Below are positions 58,077-64,000 of a stretch of DNA of 64,000 nucleotides, piece after piece. The notes below the pieces were generated by a model. It ran no database searches and was not told the DNA's origin. It was given only the letters and a program-made list of their open reading frames with translations. This DNA comes from Caulobacteraceae bacterium (lineage in GTDB: Bacteria > Pseudomonadota > Alphaproteobacteria > Caulobacterales > Caulobacteraceae). The stretch is from contig CANJPZ010000011.1 in NCBI GenBank assembly GCA_947476325.1, positions 17,796 to 81,795 on the forward strand. Direction: 5' to 3'. The translations under genes and the position numbers were made by a program. The first letter of the stretch is position 1; every line of letters starts with the position of its first letter.

Positions 58077-59432
58077 TCAGTAGGCGGCGGCCTCAAAGGC
58101 TTTGGACGCGTCGCCCTGCCAGGGTCCGTAATAAAGCTCCAGCAGGCGCTCGGCAGGCGTGATCCCGGACTCGGCGATTTCGGCCAGTTCCGAAAGATAA
58201 ATGCGCTCGTCGTCGCCGGCCCCATTCAGCCGCGCCCGGGTCTTCAAGCCCTGCGCCGAGATCGCCACCATGTCGCGGGCGACATCGCGCAGGGAGCGGC
58301 CGCGAATGGTCGCCTTCAGGCCGTCGCGGGCGGCGGCGGCGCGCAGGGCTGTGTGGTCCTCAACGCTCCAGTCTTTGCACAGGTCCCAGGCGGCGTTCAG
58401 GGCGGCGTCGTCATAGAATATGCCCGCCCACAGGGCCTGAAGGCCGCTGATGCGCGACAAGGGGCCGGAATCAGCGCCACGCATTTCGAGGAACTGCTTC
58501 AGACGCACTTCGGGGAAGATTGTGGTGCAGTGATCCGACCAGTCCTTGATCCCGGCGCAGTCGCCCGGAACCTCGTCCAGGCGGCCCTCGATGAAATCGC
58601 GGAAGGCGCGGCCGGCGACGTCGATGTATCGCCCCCCGCGCTTGACGAAATACATCGGCACATCCAGCGCGTAGAGGGCGTAGCGCTCAAAACCGAACCC
58701 CTCTTCGAACACGAAATCCAGCATGCCGGTGCGGTCAGGGTCGGTGTCGGTCCAGACATTGGCCCGGCTTGAGAGCAGGCCCGTCGGCTTGCCTTCAACG
58801 AAAGGCGAATTGGCCATCATCGCGGTGGCCACCGGCTGCAAAGCCAGGCTGGTTCGGAACTTCAGCACCATGTCGGCTTCGGACGCGAAGTCCAGGTTCG
58901 ACTGGATGGTGCAGGTGCGCAGCATCATGTCCAGGCCCAGCTTGCCTTTCAGAGGCATGTAGCGCCGCATGATGGCGTACCGGCCCTTGGGCATGACGTG
59001 GACATCCTCGCGCCGCCAGGTTGGCGTAAAGCCCAGCCCTGAAAAGCCGATGCCCAGCTCGTCGCCAATCTTTTTGACCTCATAGAGGTGCCGCGACGTC
59101 TCGGCGTCGGAGGCGTGGATGTCGGGCAAGGTCGCGCCGGACAACTCGAACTGACCGGCCGGCTCGAGGCTGACCGCCGCGCCGTCGCGGACCAGGGCAA
59201 TGACCTTGCCGCCTTCTTCGACCGGAACCCAGCCGAAGCTGACAAGGCCGGCCAGCAGCGCCTCAATCCCGTCAGGGCCTTCATAGGCGACAGCATCCAG
59301 GGACGTACGGCGGAAGACGAATTTCTCGTGTTCGGCGCCGATGGTGAACTGGCTGCCGGGCTTGCAGCCTTTTTCGAATTCGTGGGTCAGGTCGCGCAGG
59401 GTCAGGCGCGCGTCGGCGTTACAATCGGCCAT
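58077..59432 (-). CDS. gshA: Glutamate-cysteine ligase
   Basis: 451 residues from ATG with GGGAGG eight bases upstream; a GTG nine bases earlier is possible. It joins glutamate and cysteine, the first step of glutathione synthesis. GSQFTIGAEHEKFVFRR, AVSLEPAGQFELSGA, MPLKGKLGLDMMLRTCTIQSNLDF (residue about 157 on) and DHCTTIFPEVRLKQFLEMRGAD mark the plant/alphaproteobacterial-type enzyme, unrelated in length to E. coli GshA. No gshB is visible here. Confidence 0.95.
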   Translation of the reverse strand: MADCNADARLTLRDLTHEFEKGCKPGSQFTIGAEHEKFVFRRTSLDAVAYEGPDGIEALLAGLVSFGWVPVEEGGKVIALVRDGAAVSLEPAGQFELSGATLPDIHASDAETSRHLYEVKKIGDELGIGFSGLGFTPTWRREDVHVMPKGRYAIMRRYMPLKGKLGLDMMLRTCTIQSNLDFASEADMVLKFRTSLALQPVATAMMANSPFVEGKPTGLLSSRANVWTDTDPDRTGMLDFVFEEGFGFERYALYALDVPMYFVKRGGRYIDVAGRAFRDFIEGRLDEVPGDCAGIKDWSDHCTTIFPEVRLKQFLEMRGADSGPLSRISGLQALWAGIFYDDAALNAAWDLCKDWSVEDHTALRAAAARDGLKATIRGRSLRDVARDMVAISAQGLKTRARLNGAGDDERIYLSELAEIAESGITPAERLLELYYGPWQGDASKAFEAAAY

Positions 59433-59570
59433 CCTCCCCACCTCCCGTTTCTTGTTTTGACCATCCGGTCATTCGCCTTTAGGCGCTGAAGGGCGGGTCC
59501 TGCAATTGGCAACTTGGCGAGGCGGGCTACGCGCTGCAAGGTGCAGGCGCCAGATTCAAAGGGGCGAGAC

Positions 59571-60206
59571 GTGGGATTCATCATTGCGGTCGACGGGCCG
59601 GCCGCCTCGGGAAAGGGCACGGTCGCCTCCGCCCTGGCCCGCCATTACGGCTTTCCCTATCTCGATACCGGCCTGCTCTATCGCGCCGTAGGCGTGGCCA
59701 GCGCCCGGACATCCGACGTTCTGGCCCATGCGCCAAAGATTGCGGCAGGCCTTGATCCCGCCGATCTGGAAGACCCGGCGCTGCGCACCCGCCAGGCGGG
59801 CGAGCTGGCCAGCCAGGTCGCCGCCATTCCCGAAGTCAGGCTGGCGCTGCTGAACTTTCAGCGCAGCTTCGCCGCCGATCCGCGCGGCGCCGTGCTCGAC
59901 GGCCGGGATATCGGCACCTTCATCGCCCCGCAGGCCGAGGCGAAGCTTTTCGTCACCGCCCGTCGCGAAGTGCGCGCCGACCGGCGCTTCAAGCAGCTTG
60001 TCGCCCAGGGCGAGGCGGTCACCCACGAGCACGTCCTGGCCGATATCCTGGTCCGCGATCAGCGCGATTCGAGCCGCGCGGCGGCGCCCCTGCTACAGGC
60101 CGATGACGCCGCCTTGCTCGATACGAGTGAAATGACTATAGAGCAGGCCTTCCGCGAGGCCCTGCGTCTCGTCGAGCTGGCGCGAAGCTCCTCAAAAGGG
60201 CGCTAA
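59571..60206 (+). CDS. cmk: Cytidylate kinase
   Basis: 211 residues from GTG (VGFIIAVDGPAASGKGT) with AAGGGG six bases upstream; an earlier in-frame ATG adds 19 residues before the conserved start and is rejected. It phosphorylates CMP and dCMP. P-loop GPAASGKGT, YLDTGLLYRAVG, DGRDIGTFIAP and VRDQRDSSRAAAPLLQADDAALLDTS are typical. It precedes rpsA, the universal cmk-rpsA arrangement. Confidence 0.96.
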   Translation: MGFIIAVDGPAASGKGTVASALARHYGFPYLDTGLLYRAVGVASARTSDVLAHAPKIAAGLDPADLEDPALRTRQAGELASQVAAIPEVRLALLNFQRSFAADPRGAVLDGRDIGTFIAPQAEAKLFVTARREVRADRRFKQLVAQGEAVTHEHVLADILVRDQRDSSRAAAPLLQADDAALLDTSEMTIEQAFREALRLVELARSSSKGR

Positions 60207-60319
60207 TCCAAACGCGATCGGCGGCGGCGAGAAGGTTTCCGCGACGATACTCCCCTTTCAAACCCAAGGCCGGGCGCGCATTCCGCACGCCTGCCGCAAC
60301 CCGGAATTAAACAATACCT

Positions 60320-62035
60320 ATGGCTGATGATATGAGCATGAACCCCTCGCGCGACGACTTCGAAGCGCTGCTGACCGAAAGCATGGGCGGCAACGACTTC
60401 TGCGAAGGCACCGTCGTCAAGGGCAAGGTCGTCGCGATCGAGAAGGACTTCGCCGTCATTGACGTCGGTCTGAAGACCGAAGGCCGCATCCTGGCCCGCG
60501 AATTCGGCGTCGGCGACGACGGCAAGGCCACCGTGAAGGTCGGCGACGAAGTGGAAGTCTTCCTTGAGCGCGTCGAAAATGCGCTGGGCGAAGCGGTTAT
60601 CTCCCGCGAAAAGGCCCGCCGCGAGGAAGCCTGGACCCGCCTGGAAGAAGTGTTCGCCCGCGGCGAGCCGGTCAACGGCACCATCGTCGGACGCGTCAAG
60701 GGCGGCTTCACGGTCGACCTCGGCGGCGCCTCGGCCTTCCTGCCGGGCAGCCAGGTCGACATCCGCCCCGTGCGCGACGTCGGCCCGCTCATGGGCAAGG
60801 AACAACCCTTCGCCATCCTCAAGATGGACCGTCCGCGCGGCAATATCGTCGTCTCGCGCCGTGCAATCCTGGAAGAAGCCCGCGCCGAACAGCGCACCGA
60901 GCTGGTTTCCCAGCTGGCCGAGGGCGAGATCCGCGAAGGCGTGGTCAAGAACATCACCGACTACGGCGCGTTCGTGGACCTGGGCGGCATCGACGGCCTG
61001 CTTCACGTCACCGACATGAGCTGGAAGCGTGTCTCGCATCCGTCTCAGGTGCTCGCCGTTGGCGATACGGTGAAGGTCCAGATCATCAAGATCAACCCGG
61101 ACACCCAACGCATCTCGCTCGGCATGAAGCAGCTGCAGTCCGATCCGTGGGACGGCGTCGAAGCCAAGTATCCCGTCGGCGGCAAGTTCACCGGCCGGAT
61201 CACCAACATCACCGACTACGGCGCGTTTGTTGAGCTGGAAGCCGGCGTCGAAGGTCTGGTCCACGTGTCGGAAATGTCCTGGACCAAGAAGAACGTCCAC
61301 CCGGGCAAGATCGTCTCCACCTCGCAAGAGGTTGAGGTTGTCGTGCTCGACGTCGACGCCTCCAAGCGCCGCGTGTCGCTGGGCCTCAAGCAGGCGCAGG
61401 ACAATCCGTGGAATGCGTTCGTCGCCGCCCACCCGGTCGGCTCGACGATCCAGGGCGAAGTCAAGAACGCCACCGAGTTCGGCCTGTTCCTGGGCCTCGA
61501 AGGCGACATCGACGGCATGGTTCACATGTCCGACCTAGACTGGACCGTCTCGGGCGAGGAAGCCATCACCCGCTACAAGAAGGGCGACATGATCGACGTC
61601 AAGATTCTCGACGTCGACATCGAAAAGGAACGCATCTCGCTGGGCATCAAGCAGCTGGCGGGCGATCCGATGGACGGCGCGACCGACACCTTCCGCAAGG
61701 GCCAGCGCGTCACGGTCACGGTGGCTGAAATCACCACCGGCGGCATCGAGGTCAAGTTCGGCGAAGAGGGCGCGCAAATGAGCGCCTTCATCCGCAAATC
61801 GGACCTGTCGCGCGACCGTCAGGAGCAACGTCCCGAGCGCTACGGCGTCGGCGACCGCGTGGACGCCATGATCACCGCCGTCGACAAGGCCGCCCGCAAG
61901 GTGTCGGTCTCGATCAAGGCGCTGGAAATGGCCGACGACAAGGAAGCCATCGAAAAGTTCGGCTCGTCGGACTCGGGCGCTTCGCTCGGCGACATCCTGG
62001 GCGCCGCCCTGGCCGAAAAAGAGAAGAAGAAATAG
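60320..62035 (+). CDS. rpsA: 30S ribosomal protein S1
   Basis: 571 residues with six S1 RNA-binding repeats. Repeats include GTVVKGKVVAIEKDFAVIDVGLKTEG, GVVKNITDYGAFVDLGGIDGLLHVTDMSWKR and GRITNITDYGAFVELEAGVEGLVHVSEMSW-type segments. It docks mRNA on the small ribosomal subunit. 113 bases follow cmk. A strong hairpin terminator stands just after the stop. Confidence 0.97.
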   Translation: MADDMSMNPSRDDFEALLTESMGGNDFCEGTVVKGKVVAIEKDFAVIDVGLKTEGRILAREFGVGDDGKATVKVGDEVEVFLERVENALGEAVISREKARREEAWTRLEEVFARGEPVNGTIVGRVKGGFTVDLGGASAFLPGSQVDIRPVRDVGPLMGKEQPFAILKMDRPRGNIVVSRRAILEEARAEQRTELVSQLAEGEIREGVVKNITDYGAFVDLGGIDGLLHVTDMSWKRVSHPSQVLAVGDTVKVQIIKINPDTQRISLGMKQLQSDPWDGVEAKYPVGGKFTGRITNITDYGAFVELEAGVEGLVHVSEMSWTKKNVHPGKIVSTSQEVEVVVLDVDASKRRVSLGLKQAQDNPWNAFVAAHPVGSTIQGEVKNATEFGLFLGLEGDIDGMVHMSDLDWTVSGEEAITRYKKGDMIDVKILDVDIEKERISLGIKQLAGDPMDGATDTFRKGQRVTVTVAEITTGGIEVKFGEEGAQMSAFIRKSDLSRDRQEQRPERYGVGDRVDAMITAVDKAARKVSVSIKALEMADDKEAIEKFGSSDSGASLGDILGAALAEKEKKK

Positions 62036-62064
62036 CAATCCCCAGATTGGGTATGGCTATAGCT

Positions 62065-62098
62065 ATGGCGGTCGGGGAAACCCGGCCGCCATTTTCTT
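62065..62098 (+). terminator. Rho-independent terminator after rpsA
   Basis: A 12-pair stem (one G-U pair) with a GAAA tetraloop (62065-62092) is followed by TTTTCTT. It separates rpsA from ihfB. Confidence 0.9.
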
Positions 62099-62212
62099 GA
62101 TCAGTCACCCTGAAAAACGCGCACGGGCGCGATTCTCTGTGCCTAACCCCTTGAAATGCAACGCGGCCTGCCGCATGGTCGCCGCCGAAACGAGAGGGGG
62201 CGGGGCCGAGAT

Positions 62213-62494
<282 letters not shown>

Positions 62495-62547
62495 CCGCGC
62501 CGCCTGTCTTCCCCTAGCTTGACCGCCTAATCAGGGGGAATCGAGTC

Positions 62548-62961
62548 ATGGGAATGGTCAGCGAATTCAAGGATTTCATATCAAAGGGCAATGTCGTCGA
62601 TCTCGCCGTGGGCGTGATCATTGGCGCGGCCTTCGGCAAGATCGTCACCAGCCTGGTGGATCAGGTCATCATGCCGCCGATCGGGCTGCTGATCGGCGGG
62701 ATCGACTTTTCGGCGCTTAAGGTGGTCCTCAAGGCCGCCGGCGATGACGCCAAGACGGCGCCCGAAGTCGCCATCCAGTACGGCGCCTTCCTGAACACGC
62801 TCATCCAGTTCCTGATCGTCGCCTTTGTGATCTTTATGGTCGTCAAGGCCATCAACGCCATGCGTCGCAAAGAGGCCGAAGCGCCCGCCGCCCCGCCGGC
62901 GCCGACTTCGACCGAGGTCCTGCTCACCGAAATTCGCGACGCCCTGAAGGCCAGGAAATAG
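62548..62961 (+). CDS. mscL: Large-conductance mechanosensitive channel
   Basis: 137 residues. Two-helix pentameric channel that opens under hypo-osmotic shock. [42 protein letters not shown] is the first helix and pore region (residue 7 on), with [23 protein letters not shown] the second helix, and an Ala/Pro linker before the C-terminal helix [14 protein letters not shown]. Confidence 0.96.
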   Translation: MGMVSEFKDFISKGNVVDLAVGVIIGAAFGKIVTSLVDQVIMPPIGLLIGGIDFSALKVVLKAAGDDAKTAPEVAIQYGAFLNTLIQFLIVAFVIFMVVKAINAMRRKEAEAPAAPPAPTSTEVLLTEIRDALKARK

Positions 62962-63005
62962 GTCAAGCCTTTCGCGAGGCGCTGGCAGGCTCTATCTAGC
63001 CCGCC

Positions 63006-63647
63006 ATGACCAGCGCCAAGATCTGCGGGCTTTCGACGCCGGAGACTGTCGCCGCCGCGATTGACGGCGGCGCGGCCTTCGTCGGCTTTGTGTTCTTTCC
63101 CAAAAGTCCGCGCAACATCCCGCCGGATGCGGCGTTTCGCCTGGCCCGGCCGGCCAGGGCGCGGGGGATCAAGATCGTCGCCGTCACCGTCGATCCGGAC
63201 GATGCCCTGGTCGACCGCATCATGGCCGAACTGAAGCCGGACCTCATCCAGCTGCACGGCGCCGAGACGCCATCACGCACCGTCCAGATCAGCACGCGCT
63301 CGGGGGCGGGGATCATCAAGGCCCTGCCAGTCTCGGAGGCGGCGGACCTGACGGCCGCCTGGGGCTATGAGCCCTTCGTCGATCACATGATGTTTGACGC
63401 CAGGCCGCCGAATGGAGCCGATCTGCCGGGCGGTTCGGGCGCGACCTTCGACTGGACCATCCTGGCCGGCCACACCTTCCCGCGGCCGCATTTTCTGGCG
63501 GGCGGACTCGACCCGTGGAATGTCGCTCAGGCGGTCGCCCAGTCGGGTGCGCCCCTGGTGGACGTTTCTTCTGGCGTGGAGCGGGGCCCCGGGGTAAAGG
63601 ACCCGACCCTGATTTCGGCCTTTTTGGGCGCGGTTGCGCGCATCTGA
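63006..63647 (+). CDS. trpF: Phosphoribosylanthranilate isomerase
   Basis: 213 residues. It rearranges N-(5-phosphoribosyl)anthranilate in tryptophan synthesis. [11 protein letters not shown] carries the catalytic Cys; [50 protein letters not shown] (catalytic Asp) and [16 protein letters not shown] are conserved. It is followed after one base by trpB, a common trpFBA order. Confidence 0.96.
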   Translation: MTSAKICGLSTPETVAAAIDGGAAFVGFVFFPKSPRNIPPDAAFRLARPARARGIKIVAVTVDPDDALVDRIMAELKPDLIQLHGAETPSRTVQISTRSGAGIIKALPVSEAADLTAAWGYEPFVDHMMFDARPPNGADLPGGSGATFDWTILAGHTFPRPHFLAGGLDPWNVAQAVAQSGAPLVDVSSGVERGPGVKDPTLISAFLGAVARI

Positions 63648-63648
63648 A

Positions 63649-64000
63649 GTGAACAAGCCCCTGACCCCCAACGACTACTCGGCCTGGCCCGACGTAAACG
63701 GCCGCTTCGGCGACTTTGGCGGCCGTTACGTCGCCGAAACCCTGATGCCGCTGGTGCTGGAGCTGGACCGCGCCTATACGGCCGCCAAGAACGACCCGTC
63801 CTTCCAGGCCGAACTGAAGAACCTTCAGGTCCATTACGCCGGTCGTCCCAGCGCGCTCTATTTCGCTGAGCGCCTGACCCAACACCTGGGCGGGGCCAAG
63901 ATCTATTTCAAGCGTGAAGAGCTGAACCACACCGGCTCGCACAAGATCAACAACGCCCTGGGCCAGATTCTTCTGGCCCGCCGCATGGGCAAGACCCGCA
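63649..64000 (+). CDS. trpB: Tryptophan synthase beta chain (3' end cut by window)
   Basis: 117 codons are visible from a GTG start. [23 protein letters not shown] is the family N-terminus, and [21 protein letters not shown] contains the PLP-binding Lys. The beta subunit condenses indole and serine to tryptophan. Coupled tightly to trpF. Confidence 0.96.
   Translation, partial: MNKPLTPNDYSAWPDVNGRFGDFGGRYVAETLMPLVLELDRAYTAAKNDPSFQAELKNLQVHYAGRPSALYFAERLTQHLGGAKIYFKREELNHTGSHKINNALGQILLARRMGKTR

Overview
The window reads as a high-GC alphaproteobacterial chromosome, most likely Caulobacterales (Caulobacter/Phenylobacterium-like). This rests on the cmk-rpsA-ihfB-mscL-trpF-trpB order at the right end, the GTP-type PEP carboxykinase, the plant/alphaproteobacterial-type glutamate-cysteine ligase, the RpoE-ChrR pair and a CTAG-ended intergenic palindrome. 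There is no phage, plasmid, CRISPR or rRNA signal. One intact tRNA (Gly, anticodon CCC) and one broken tRNA copy are present. Species placement is inference.

Layout. 1-4.0 kb: two divergent-in-sequence but tandem PQQ dehydrogenases with an N-terminal haem c domain (the first is cut by the window edge). 4.2-7.5 kb: a small block between the intact tRNA-Gly and a degenerate 5' half copy of it. It carries a compact operon for a MotA/TolQ/ExbB-like channel protein, two paralogous MotB/ExbD-like single-pass proteins with an unrecognised Cys-paired periplasmic domain, a lipoprotein and a tiny coupled ORF. I could not assign this operon to a described system; it is the best candidate for something new. 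7.6-9.5 kb: a decaying tract with an RpfF-like remnant, an intact HD-domain protein and a multiply broken Kef antiporter gene. 9.6-13.3 kb: pyruvate kinase, glycerol kinase and an EAL protein. 13.5-25.9 kb: a complete type II secretion system in three transcription units (EFO-I, then DCM on the other strand, then GHJKL). Several of its exported parts carry Gly/Arg-rich tracts.

25.9-29.9 kb: PEP carboxykinase and the glnK-amtB ammonium unit. 30.2-36.3 kb: a tightly overlapped DUF4129-DUF4350-MoxR-DUF58-SpoIIM-RDD operon, probably an envelope-linked MoxR chaperone module. 36.3-43.2 kb: an RpoE/ChrR (singlet-oxygen type) sigma/anti-sigma pair. It is flanked by lipid-modifying genes (FAD oxidoreductase, DUF1365, DUF1295, two cyclopropane-synthase-like methyltransferases, DUF2177). 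Two back-to-back TGATCC-N18-TA promoters drive both directions, so the whole block looks like one oxidative-stress lipid-remodelling regulon.

43.2-51.5 kb: a two-TM peptide, an acyl-CoA synthetase, a frameshifted haemolysin III gene, a PadR/DUF1700/DUF2807 operon with a strong promoter and a frameshift, TldD, and a TonB-dependent receptor. 51.7-58.0 kb: an unusual macA-macB-macA efflux unit and a POT peptide transporter. 58.1-64.0 kb: housekeeping genes gshA, cmk, rpsA, ihfB, mscL, trpF and the start of trpB.
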